Positions 21,537 through 27,216 of a stretch of DNA of 28,184 bases are shown here, in pieces (position 1 is the first letter of the stretch; each line of letters starts with the position of its first letter). Under the pieces are notes generated by a model, which saw only the letters and a program-made list of their open reading frames with translations, did no database searches and had not been told where the DNA came from. Origin of the DNA: a virus; the IMG/VR virus record IMGVR_UViG_3300037070_001539, positions 1-28,184 of that record; one strand, written 5' to 3'. Both the position numbers and the translations under genes were made by a program.

Positions 21537-21664
21537 CGAACCCAGAGCCCAAAGCGGCCGAGGCGGATGATGGTGCCATAGCCCTTGCGGAAGATCCCCC
21601 ATCGGGAGGTGGTCGGGCCAGACCAGAAGATCTGCCCCCAGGTGTAGTGCCTCCGCGTTGTCAT
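21533..21664 (-). CDS. Small basic aromatic protein, 43 aa, first gene of its operon
   Basis: ATG 21664 with GGGAGG 11 nt upstream, ~52 nt from the predicted transcription start of promoter module C. The product begins MTTRRHYTWGQIFWSGPTTS and ends RKGYGTIIRLGRFGLWVR: very rich in R, W, F and G, with net positive charge. The frame extends to 21751 but that would begin inside the promoter. No family recognised; a small host-takeover peptide is a possibility. Confidence 0.65.
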   Translation of the reverse strand: MTTRRHYTWGQIFWSGPTTSRWGIFRKGYGTIIRLGRFGLWVR

Positions 21665-21690
21665 TGGTGGTCGTTCCTCCCTAAATCCTA

Positions 21691-21763
21691 GTCCCGTCGG
21701 GACGGTCCCGTCGGCCATTACTAATATATAATCTCTGGATCCCATTGTCAAGGGGTAGTTATA
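21691..21763 (-). promoter_or_regulatory. Promoter module copy C with overlapping GACGG palindromes
   Basis: TTGACA (21751-21746), 17-bp spacer ending GGATCCAGAGATTA, TATATT (21728-21723), with TTTATAAC 6 bp upstream of the -35. Two overlapping palindromes lie at the start: GTCCCG-T-CGGGAC (21691-21703) and GACGG-TC-CCGTC (21701-21712). It drives the operon 21664 to 19982. Confidence 0.85.
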
Positions 21764-21851
21764 AACACATCACACATCCCCAGCAACTTCTACTTCCCAG
21801 GGGATGCTCCGGTTTCGTCCCGTCGCGTGACTATATAAAGGACCGCGCGCG

Positions 21852-21880
21852 ATATATTATAACCAGATTGAGTTTGTCAA
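21852..21880 (-). promoter_or_regulatory. Second upstream promoter
   Basis: A perfect TTGACA (21880-21875) is followed by an AT-rich -10 area; a 17-bp spacer gives ATATAT (21857-21852), while an exact TATAAT lies too close (13 bp). A TTTCAAAC element 6 bp upstream of the -35 resembles the TTTATAAC of the other modules. Downstream, GACGGGACG appears again near 21820. It adds a ~200-nt leader to the operon starting at 21664. Confidence 0.55.
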
Positions 21881-22008
21881 GGAGTTGTTTGAAACCCTTC
21901 CTACATCCCAGATCATGGAAAACCACTTCCCCAGCGTTGTTTGCGAAATTTTGAAAGGAGTTGCTGATGCTGATGTCCCCATCAACCCCGGGGGATAGTT
22001 TTGTCCCG

Positions 22009-22037
22009 TCTAGACCATAAAAATCTCAGTCTGTCAA
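22009..22037 (-). promoter_or_regulatory. Possible third upstream promoter
   Basis: TTGACA (22037-22032) lies just after the stop of the regulator gene, like other promoters here. At 17 bp the -10 would be TCTAGA (22014-22009), a poor match, and GACGGGAC overlaps it. Weak on its own; its position and the GACGGG neighbour are the support. Confidence 0.35.
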
Positions 22038-22045
22038 AAGAGCTC

Positions 22046-22663
22046 TTAAGCTTCCGTTTCCTGGTGAGAGTATTTCGTAGAATCTCCCATCCCGTGCCCG
22101 CCGCGAATAACTTCCACCGCCCCTTCAGCAACCAGAGGCTTCAGCACGTTGATTACTCCAGCTCGAGAACTACCAACCGCTGCCATGATTTCCTGAGTAG
22201 TGAACCATTCATTCACTCGAACATCCAAGAATTCCCAGACCTTATCAGCAAGTGGGATTCTTTCTTCTCGGTCGGAAGTGACAATGCGCTTAGTTTTCTT
22301 TACCTTCCTGGCTCGACTCGCATTAGTTCTTGTCTTATCTTCTTCATAGCTGGCTTCGGCCGGCTGTTCTGAAACCACAGGGAATGCTGGGTCAATGATC
22401 CGCCAGCAAAGTACGCAGCATTTGAAAACTCCCAGTGATGCCCAGGTTTTGCCGGTGTTGCCGAAGAGCTCGACTGGTAGCAACCCCCCCATGCTCCCAG
22501 AAGAATCATGCTCTACGCAGTCACGCACATACATCTTGCTACGGCCTGACTTGGTGGAGAACCGAGTTAGCTCGATCTTCTTCCTTCTATCGAGTCGTCC
22601 ATCCACTGAGATGGTTGAGATTCTGGTACGATCTGAGGTCTTGAGATAACCCCGCATCGGCAT
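22046..22663 (-). CDS. Winged-helix transcription regulator, 205 aa
   Basis: The C-terminal ~138-190 (LADKVWEFLDVRVNEWFTTQ, then EIMAAVGSSRAGVINVLKPL and VAEGAVEVIRGG) is a winged helix-turn-helix. A Lys/Arg-rich linker (about 110-128) precedes it. The N-terminal half is basic and beta-rich and carries KCCVLCW, a possible metal knuckle at 81-87. The gene has its own promoter (22686-22714) and a short leader, and lies between the two large early operons, so control of those promoters or of itself is likely. ATG 22663 has AAGGAGG 10 nt upstream (a second ATG two codons later). Confidence 0.75.
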   Translation of the reverse strand: MPMRGYLKTSDRTRISTISVDGRLDRRKKIELTRFSTKSGRSKMYVRDCVEHDSSGSMGGLLPVELFGNTGKTWASLGVFKCCVLCWRIIDPAFPVVSEQPAEASYEEDKTRTNASRARKVKKTKRIVTSDREERIPLADKVWEFLDVRVNEWFTTQEIMAAVGSSRAGVINVLKPLVAEGAVEVIRGGHGMGDSTKYSHQETEA

Positions 22664-22685
22664 GTAGTTTGTACCTCCTTGTGTC

Positions 22686-22714
22686 TAGTCTATAACCTTG
22701 TGACTCTTGTGTCA
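22686..22714 (-). promoter_or_regulatory. Promoter of the winged-helix regulator gene
   Basis: TTGACA (22714-22709) with TAGACT at 17 bp (22691-22686), or TATAGA at 15 bp. The mRNA would start ~16 nt before the ATG at 22663. Unlike the other promoters it has no inverted repeat at +1. Confidence 0.65.
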
Positions 22715-22773
22715 AGGAGCCAATTCTCAAATTGATCTGTGATCAAAACCAACGGATGATCTGGGGACGGGGA

Positions 22774-22837
22774 CCCCTAGTGTATACCTACCCAAATGGG
22801 GTGCCTGTAAGGCCCCCATTGGTGTAGGCACTAGGGG
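22774..22837. other. Long nested hairpin in a gene-free region
   Basis: Sixty-four nucleotides fold into one near-continuous stem: CCCCTAGTG (22774-22782) with CACTAGGGG (22829-22837), CCTAC (22787-22791) with GTAGG (22824-22828), ATGGGG (22796-22801) with CCCCAT (22814-22819), and GCCT (22803-22806) with AGGC (22810-22813) closing a 3-nt loop. That is 24 pairs with small internal loops, and outer GGGAC/ACCCC sequences could extend it. No U-run follows on either strand. It could be a structured RNA or cruciform protein site in the 22718-23043 gap. Confidence 0.7.
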
Positions 22838-22851
22838 GACCCCTTCCCCAT

Positions 22852-22940
22852 CCTGGCTAAAGCGTCAAAGTGTCGCAATACCGTCCCTGTGGTGAACCCT
22901 GACAGTATAGCCAGGGCGATGACAGTTTAGATACAGTTTC
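22852..22940. repeat. 8-bp inverted repeat and GACAGTWTAG direct repeats
   Basis: CCTGGCTA (22852-22859) and TAGCCAGG (22908-22915) enclose 48 nt. GACAGTATAG (22901-22910) recurs as GACAGTTTAG (22921-22930), 20 bp apart (two helical turns), with a shorter ATACAGTTT trace after it. Two-turn spacing suits a regulator binding site. The rest of 22941-23043 shows only a short CCACC/GGTGG palindrome. Confidence 0.4.
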
Positions 22941-23043
22941 CTGGAGATGATCGCATAATGCCGCCCCTAGTCAATAGACCCCCACCGGGTGGACAAGATT
23001 ACTGTAGTCCATCACGAGTCATCCCAGGCAATTTGAGATGGCC

Positions 23044-23718
23044 CTATTGGTCCCGCCCTGTGGCCCCGAGATGGGTCAACATCTCCGTGCCGATCCACTT
23101 CGAGTACGCCGGGGGGATGGCCTCTTTCAGATCACGCTGTGACGTGCGCTTATCCTCAGGCCAGTCCATCAACGTCCGCCACAACTGCGTGTGCTGTGAG
23201 TTCATCGCCTTACCTGCGATGCTCATGTGACGAGGGTTGATCCCATGCTCTGTGGCATACTTCAACTGGATAGCTTTGCACATCGGGTGCGGAGGCAGAT
23301 CGAATGGACCCAGCTGCAATGTAGTTTCGAAGAGACGATGGCGTGCGATGTGCAGACCGAACATCGTGCCGCAGAGTAGGATCGGCTGGATCATATCATC
23401 CTTCGCGCCGACCACGTTCTCAATGATGTACGGTTTGCCCGACTGCTTCAACATCTCTCTTGTCTCGGCAATCAACTTCGTCTTCGCGTTGGCAGTACGA
23501 ACACTGGTATGATGGCTGTACCCCTGACACGGGGGAGAAGCATGGATAACGTCGAACCTCTGGAGGTCCTTGATCCTCAGGTCCATGACATCTGCCGTGA
23601 CCTGGTTGAATGGGTAGTTAGTCTGGAACTTGATATCTACCCCAGTAATCTCGAAGCCTGCGGCCGCGTAACCCAGCGCAGCTCCTCCACCTCCGCAGTA
23701 GAGATCAAGTAGTTTCAT
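23044..23718 (-). CDS. DNA (cytosine-5) methyltransferase, orphan
   Basis: The protein has 224 residues. C5-methyltransferase motifs: I DLYCGGGGAALG (5-16, SAM site), IV ASPPCQGYS (catalytic Cys64), VI YIIENV (Glu100), VIII ARHRLFE (125-131) and X LKEAIPPAYSKWIG (197-210). The target-recognition region (~132-195) is short, so recognition may be loose. No restriction endonuclease is nearby, so self-protection against host restriction or control of gene expression is likely. ATG 23718 overlaps the preceding TGA as ATGA. It ends the operon from the promoter at 27184-27212. Confidence 0.92.
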   Translation of the reverse strand: MKLLDLYCGGGGAALGYAAAGFEITGVDIKFQTNYPFNQVTADVMDLRIKDLQRFDVIHASPPCQGYSHHTSVRTANAKTKLIAETREMLKQSGKPYIIENVVGAKDDMIQPILLCGTMFGLHIARHRLFETTLQLGPFDLPPHPMCKAIQLKYATEHGINPRHMSIAGKAMNSQHTQLWRTLMDWPEDKRTSQRDLKEAIPPAYSKWIGTEMLTHLGATGRDQ

Positions 23719-23981
23719 TCGACAGGTGTGAGGTTGCCGTTGTCATCAGGAAGTCCAGTAACAACTACTGTGCCAACGATCGTTCGTCCCAGCATCATCG
23801 AACCCAGGCGATTGACCGGCAGATCGAGGTGCTGTCCATCTTCGTTGACCATGACGTAGTACTGACTGTGGGGGATGTGCTGAAAGTCCCCACCCACCAG
23901 AGCTTGGAGCCCTTCCATTGTGGGGTTGATATCCTCGAAGCCCGGTTCAGTGTCACCGGACCTGATCACCATTGCCTTCAT
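23715..23981 (-). CDS. DUF3846-type protein, 88 aa
   Basis: The pattern EGLQALVGGDFQHIPHSQYY, then MVNEDGQHLDLPVNRLGSM and a final IVGTVVVTG matches the DUF3846 fold common in actinophages and on plasmids (G-G, then N-E-D/E-G, L-P-x-N, I-x-G-T). Members often sit beside antirestriction or modification genes; here the gene is coupled to the methyltransferase by ATGA. ATG 23981 has GGAGAAAT just upstream. Biochemical role unknown. Confidence 0.75.
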   Translation of the reverse strand: MKAMVIRSGDTEPGFEDINPTMEGLQALVGGDFQHIPHSQYYVMVNEDGQHLDLPVNRLGSMMLGRTIVGTVVVTGLPDDNGNLTPVE

Positions 23982-24201
23982 CCATTTCTCCTGTGGCGAT
24001 AGCTTCTTGTCGGTTCTCGAACAGTAGAACCCTGGCCTTCAAGCAGGCGGGGCAATCAACTACATCACCCATATGGTTGGGTGGTATATGCTTGGGGTTG
24101 GACCTTCTGAGCTGCTCCCTTTCGCACGGCCAGACTTGACCGTCGTTGATGCAGAAGAGGAACCTCCCCTTGTACTGCCTAGGTTCGTGAGGGTAGCTCA
24201 T
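23953..24201 (-). CDS. Small cysteine-containing protein, 82 aa
   Basis: The sequence has FCINDGQVWPCERE and DCPACLKARVLL, four cysteines in two pairs that could form a zinc site. The N-terminus (SYPHEPRQYKGRF) is basic. ATG 24201 has only a weak GTGATGG upstream; it overlaps the preceding gene by 23 bp and the next by 29 bp. No family recognised. Confidence 0.65.
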   Translation of the reverse strand: MSYPHEPRQYKGRFLFCINDGQVWPCEREQLRRSNPKHIPPNHMGDVVDCPACLKARVLLFENRQEAIATGEMDEGNGDQVR

Positions 24202-24439
24202 GTGCCATCACTTCCAGGTGACGAGGATGAGTACGAGAATAGTCCATACTAAACCCAGCAAAAGTAGCATCAGGTCTAGCCCAGACCGGGATTGTTTCAT
24301 GATCAGTCATCCACCATCTGCATCGTACGCAAAGCTCTGCGCTCCATAGGCCGTTGACTTGAACTTTCAACACTCCCGGCGGGTAGAGGCAGGGTTCCTC
24401 CTCCCCATCCCCTAGCCCCAGGAGTTCTGATGCCATCAT
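24179..24439 (-). CDS. Small cysteine-containing protein, 86 aa
   Basis: Begins with two adjacent ATG codons (24439 and 24436); the first overlaps the preceding TGA as ATGA. GDGEEEPCLYPPG and ELCVRCRWWMTDHE suggest a metal site with a CxxC. The C-terminus HPRHLEVMAHELPSRT is His-rich. No family recognised. Confidence 0.65.
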   Translation of the reverse strand: MMASELLGLGDGEEEPCLYPPGVLKVQVNGLWSAELCVRCRWWMTDHETIPVWARPDATFAGFSMDYSRTHPRHLEVMAHELPSRT

Positions 24440-24654
24440 TTCTTCGCCGTCTCCACGAGCATTCGACCGACGTGTGACTTCCTCACTGTGGCGATGGCAT
24501 CATCCCTTCCGCACGAACAGCGATATGTCACATCATCCTTGGGCTTCTTGGTGGTGATGATGCCCTGATAGTAGATTGCACAAGAGGTGTAGTGAAAGTC
24601 CCAGCCCTGGGTTTCCAGTACTACCAGCCTCTGCAAAGCCTTGCTCAGTTCCAT
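24436..24654 (-). CDS. Small protein with CxCG knuckle, 72 aa
   Basis: ATG 24654 (MELSKALQRLVVLETQGWDF) has AAGGGA just upstream. A GTG at 24675, 3 nt after the previous stop, would add seven residues and is a real alternative. YRCSCGRDDAIATV carries the CxCGRD knuckle also found in the 26031-26645 product. The rest is a small alpha/beta protein. No family recognised. Confidence 0.6.
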   Translation of the reverse strand: MELSKALQRLVVLETQGWDFHYTSCAIYYQGIITTKKPKDDVTYRCSCGRDDAIATVRKSHVGRMLVETAKK

Positions 24655-24678
24655 AGTTCCCTTCACGCGATCCACTGG

Positions 24679-25074
24679 TTACTCGAACTCCCTTGCAATC
24701 TTCTCTTCCAACGTTTCTTCCTTCGGTGCTGGGGTGGCGGCCCGGATGCGGGCGAGCGCCCATCGAGCGCCTGCCTTCCAGCCCGCCTCGTACTTGCCGT
24801 ACCACTGCGCGGCTTCTTCCGGCAGATCGGCTTCCGCCTGTTCCAGCGCCTCCCGCAATCGGTCGTCTCCGGTGGAGGGGGAGCCGAGACAAGCCGCGCA
24901 GTCGTAGGCGACAGCGTGCGGACAGAACGCCCGACCGAGCGTGGATTTCTTCTCAGGGATGACCCTGCCGATGCATGCGCAGCGCCCCGCCGAGGTGACG
25001 CTCGCGCCGCAACCCGTACAACGTCCGGTGTTCCCGTCGATGGGCGGGAGTTCGATGATGCGAGGGGCGTTCAT
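24679..25074 (-). CDS. Cysteine-rich protein with helical C-terminus, 131 aa
   Basis: N-terminal cysteines (RCTGCG, RCACIG, FCPHAV, DCAACLG) suggest two metal sites within ~60 residues. A GSPSTGDDRLREALEQAEAD linker and a long charged helix follow. Codon third positions are much more GC-rich than in genes on either side, and the 20-nt sequence reading SPSTGD is repeated exactly in the 25204-25497 gene. ATG 25074 overlaps the preceding TGA as ATGA. No family recognised; recent acquisition is likely. Confidence 0.7.
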   Translation of the reverse strand: MNAPRIIELPPIDGNTGRCTGCGASVTSAGRCACIGRVIPEKKSTLGRAFCPHAVAYDCAACLGSPSTGDDRLREALEQAEADLPEEAAQWYGKYEAGWKAGARWALARIRAATPAPKEETLEEKIAREFE

Positions 25075-25303
25075 CGTCCCCAGTCCTCCTCATTCGGTTC
25101 TTCGGTGAACAGCGTCGTGAACGGCTCCCACAGGACGACGGGGCGGACGAGCCGCCACAGCCACTCGGGCACCCACGCACGCTTCGGTCGGAACAGGTGG
25201 TAGTCAGGCATGGGGCCACGGCTTCCCGCACGCGCACCAGCCGGTCGGAACGTCGTCCAGCCATTCGGGGCGATGTGTCTCGGCGTCTCCGGTGGAGGGG
25301 GAG
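24864..25303. repeat. Exact 20-bp direct repeat, 420 bp apart
   Basis: The same 20 nt (plus strand, starting CGTCTCCGGTGG and ending GGGGGAG) occurs at 24864-24883 and 25284-25303, in two genes of the GC-rich patch. Both read SPSTGD. Identity at the nucleotide level, beyond what the peptide needs, suggests duplication, gene conversion or recombination between the two small genes. Confidence 0.8.
25071..25211 (-). CDS. Small Trp-rich protein, 46 aa
   Basis: ATG 25211 (MPDYHLFRPKRAWVPEWLWR, then LVRPVVLWEPFTTLFTEE) overlaps the preceding stop by 8 bp; the longer frame to 25307 lies inside the previous gene. A short amphipathic aromatic segment could touch the membrane. GC-rich like its neighbours. 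No family recognised. Confidence 0.55.
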   Translation of the reverse strand: MPDYHLFRPKRAWVPEWLWRLVRPVVLWEPFTTLFTEEPNEEDWGR

Positions 25304-25497
25304 ACACCGGCCCGGTGGTTGCGGAGCGTCCCGCAGCACTCGTCGTGATCGCGGATCGCGGTGACGTAGCCGGTATCCCAATCGGTCAGTGGCCGCTCCC
25401 GGTCATCCGCAGCCGGGACGGGGCGAGCGGTCATCGCCCGGTTCGCGTCTTGCACCAGCCGACTGGTGATAGTCGGTTCGGTGGCATCATCCTTCAT
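25204..25497 (-). CDS. Small protein with CxCG end, 97 aa
   Basis: ATG 25497 overlaps the preceding TGA as ATGA; a TTG at 25509 is less likely. The centre reads YVTAIRDHDECCGTLRNHRA, the linker GVSPSTGDAETHRPEW, and the end TGWCACGKPWPHA. The SPSTGD-coding 20-mer (25284-25303) repeats that at 24864-24883 in the 24679-25074 gene. GC-rich. No family recognised. Confidence 0.65.
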   Translation of the reverse strand: MKDDATEPTITSRLVQDANRAMTARPVPAADDRERPLTDWDTGYVTAIRDHDECCGTLRNHRAGVSPSTGDAETHRPEWLDDVPTGWCACGKPWPHA

Positions 25498-25685
25498 CGA
25501 GGTACCCAAGTTCCACTGGCGTCATCCCAATCCAGACCAAGGGCTTCAGCGGCTCTGCCTTCAGCTTCCATCTTCTGGTACTCACTATTGGTGAGGATGT
25601 CGGTGAGCAGAGCCTTCCAGTCTGTGGGTGCTGTCGAACTGATCGACGGCTGTCCCACAGCTGCTTTGCTCTCGATCGATTCCAT
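25494..25685 (-). CDS. Hypothetical protein, 63 aa
   Basis: ATG 25685 in a TAATG overlap with the preceding stop. Begins MESIESKAAVGQPSISSTAP with a helical centre (DWKALLTDILTNSEYQKMEA) and ends LDWDDASGTWVPR. No family recognised. Confidence 0.7.
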   Translation of the reverse strand: MESIESKAAVGQPSISSTAPTDWKALLTDILTNSEYQKMEAEGRAAEALGLDWDDASGTWVPR

Positions 25686-26044
25686 TATGCAGTCTCCATC
25701 AACTTCTGGTATCGCTCCTTCATGCGAAGGAACAGCGGAGTAGTACGAATCGCCTCGGGGCTATCGCCGAGGAAGCCAAGCGGCAACTCGTTCCGGTTCA
25801 ACTCGATGTAGAGATAGAGTTCAGGTGCCCTCTTGATGAGATGTACCATTGTAGAGAAGAGGTAGTCGAGGTCCATGTCCTTGATCCGGACGCGCTCGTT
25901 CTGGGCGTTGACCCAGTACTTGTCCTGGTTCAGGAAGGCTTCGATCCGCTTGGTGCCCCTCGCGATGGACAGCGGGTGCTGCCTCACATGCGAGATGGGG
26001 AACCTCTTGTTGTAGGGACGCTCGTCGTCATCAACCGGATACAT
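25685..26044 (-). CDS. Hypothetical protein, 119 aa
   Basis: ATG 26044 has GGAGG 8 nt upstream; a TTG five codons earlier is less likely. The sequence (RFPISHVRQHPLSIARGTKR; DLDYLFSTMVHLIKRAPELY) is helical and resembles small conserved phage proteins of unknown role. It overlaps the previous gene by 14 bp. No function assigned. Confidence 0.72.
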   Translation of the reverse strand: MYPVDDDERPYNKRFPISHVRQHPLSIARGTKRIEAFLNQDKYWVNAQNERVRIKDMDLDYLFSTMVHLIKRAPELYLYIELNRNELPLGFLGDSPEAIRTTPLFLRMKERYQKLMETA

Positions 26045-26645
26045 CGGTGTTGCCTCCAATCGGTGGGAACTCGTTCTTCAGTACTCGCCAGATGCGTACC
26101 CTTACATGTTGCGCCCATTCCTCTGTGGCGGCGAAGTCACGTCCGCATTCGCACTTGATCATCCATGCTGGTGAGCCCTTCCCCGGGCTGTGGACCATGA
26201 GGATTGACTTGACGCTGAGCTTCACTGCATCGCTGGCCAGATCAACCCAGGGGCTATCGCCTCCAGCGGCCACTCCCGCCGTAGAGTCGTTGACGGGTGA
26301 ACTACTAAAGTCGAGAGGAGCATCTTCGCGGGGTAAAACGGGATGGTTTTCTGGTTGGCCGTAAATGTAGGCTGCCTGCCCCTCTTCATTCTTGACCATG
26401 CCGACCCACATATGCATCAACTTGGCCGTGATGTCACCCAGCAGAACCTCCTCCCTGTGGCGACCAAGGAAGTGGTAGGCCAGATCGTAGATTACCACAT
26501 TCGCCATGCCAGGCTCTTGCATCATCTTCATGTTGCGGAGCTTGTGCAGTAGGGAATGGGTTGACGGTCGCATCATCTTGTTCGGGTGTCCCTCCTTCAT
26601 GATGTACTTGGGATCAGTGCGCCAGTTGTAGGAACGGCGAGTCAT
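26031..26645 (-). CDS. Hypothetical protein with C-terminal zinc-finger-like motif, 204 aa
   Basis: ATG 26645 overlaps the preceding TGA as ATGA. The N-terminal ~90 residues are helical and Met-rich (HKLRNMKMMQEPGMANVVIY). A low-complexity stretch (~105-130) follows, then a domain ending MIKCECGRDFAATEEWAQHV, a CxC...H finger-like motif shared in part with the 24436-24654 gene. Function unknown. Confidence 0.72.
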   Translation of the reverse strand: MTRRSYNWRTDPKYIMKEGHPNKMMRPSTHSLLHKLRNMKMMQEPGMANVVIYDLAYHFLGRHREEVLLGDITAKLMHMWVGMVKNEEGQAAYIYGQPENHPVLPREDAPLDFSSSPVNDSTAGVAAGGDSPWVDLASDAVKLSVKSILMVHSPGKGSPAWMIKCECGRDFAATEEWAQHVRVRIWRVLKNEFPPIGGNTDVSG

Positions 26646-26866
26646 TCGTGTTCGTGCTCGTCGTACTCCTTCTTCAAACGACGCACCGCCCGCTCGGCAC
26701 GCTGTGCACGATCGAGGGCTTCGCCACTGGTTTCGCGGGCTGCATCATCCCCGTCCGCGATGGCCTGGAAAGCATCACTGACAAGGGCGTCGAGCGATTT
26801 GAGGCGACGAACCACCGCTTTGCGGAACTTGAGAAATTCTGCTTGCGTGACTGGATCATCGTCCAT
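26642..26866 (-). CDS. Short coiled-coil protein, 74 aa
   Basis: ATG 26866 has GAGGAAGAAG upstream. The whole protein is predicted helical with heptad-like charge (EFLKFRKAVVRRLKSLDALV; GEALDRAQRAERAVRRLKKE) and an acidic end. It overlaps the preceding gene by 11 bp. Probably a dimerising scaffold or accessory; no family recognised. Confidence 0.7.
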   Translation of the reverse strand: MDDDPVTQAEFLKFRKAVVRRLKSLDALVSDAFQAIADGDDAARETSGEALDRAQRAERAVRRLKKEYDEHEHE

Positions 26867-27125
26867 TCTTCTTCCTCTTGACCTTGAACCCCTGGGTATC
26901 CAGATGATCGAGGAATGCGCCAGCGAGGATGATATCGAACGGAATGATCGCCTCCTTCGGTTCGGGGGCTGATTCCTTCAGGGCCAGAACGACGGCAGTA
27001 ATGGTGTGAATTGGGTGACCGATGTTACCGATGAGGCCATCCATCACAGTCTTGTCAGTCTCACTGATTGCCTCTGCGATGATATTCTCAACCTCTGCCT
27101 GGCGCTCCATCAAGTCCGAAATCAC
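26856..27125 (-). CDS. Hypothetical protein, 89 aa, first gene of its operon, GTG start
   Basis: I place the start at GTG 27125, with GGAGG 10 nt upstream. The frame opens at ATG 27182, but that codon lies between the promoter -10 and the expected transcription start near 27177, so it would not be in the mRNA. The GTG gives a 52-nt leader, like the other modules. The product (VISDLMERQAEVENIIAEAI; then HTITAVVLALKESAPEPKEA) is helical with a basic end. No family recognised. It leads the operon that ends with the methyltransferase. Confidence 0.65.
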   Translation of the reverse strand: MISDLMERQAEVENIIAEAISETDKTVMDGLIGNIGHPIHTITAVVLALKESAPEPKEAIIPFDIILAGAFLDHLDTQGFKVKRKKNGR

Positions 27126-27161
27126 TCCGGTATTGCCTCCTGATATGGCGTCCGAATCTTT

Positions 27162-27212
27162 GTCTGTCCGGTCGTCTGTCATTATTATATATTATCCTGA
27201 TCGCCCTGTCAA
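27162..27212 (-). promoter_or_regulatory. Perfect consensus sigma-70 promoter
   Basis: TTGACA (27212-27207), 17-bp spacer, TATAAT (27189-27184). It begins 5 bp after the stop of the RepA-like gene. Around the transcription start, GACAGAC occurs twice as a direct repeat (27174-27180 and 27162-27168). It drives the long operon from 27125 to 23044. Confidence 0.88.
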
Positions 27213-27216
27213 ATGT

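Noticed and set aside
21857-21982. 41-codon minus-strand frame between stacked promoters
   Set aside because: Weak GGGG instead of a ribosome binding site and its 3' end overlaps a promoter; cannot be supported.
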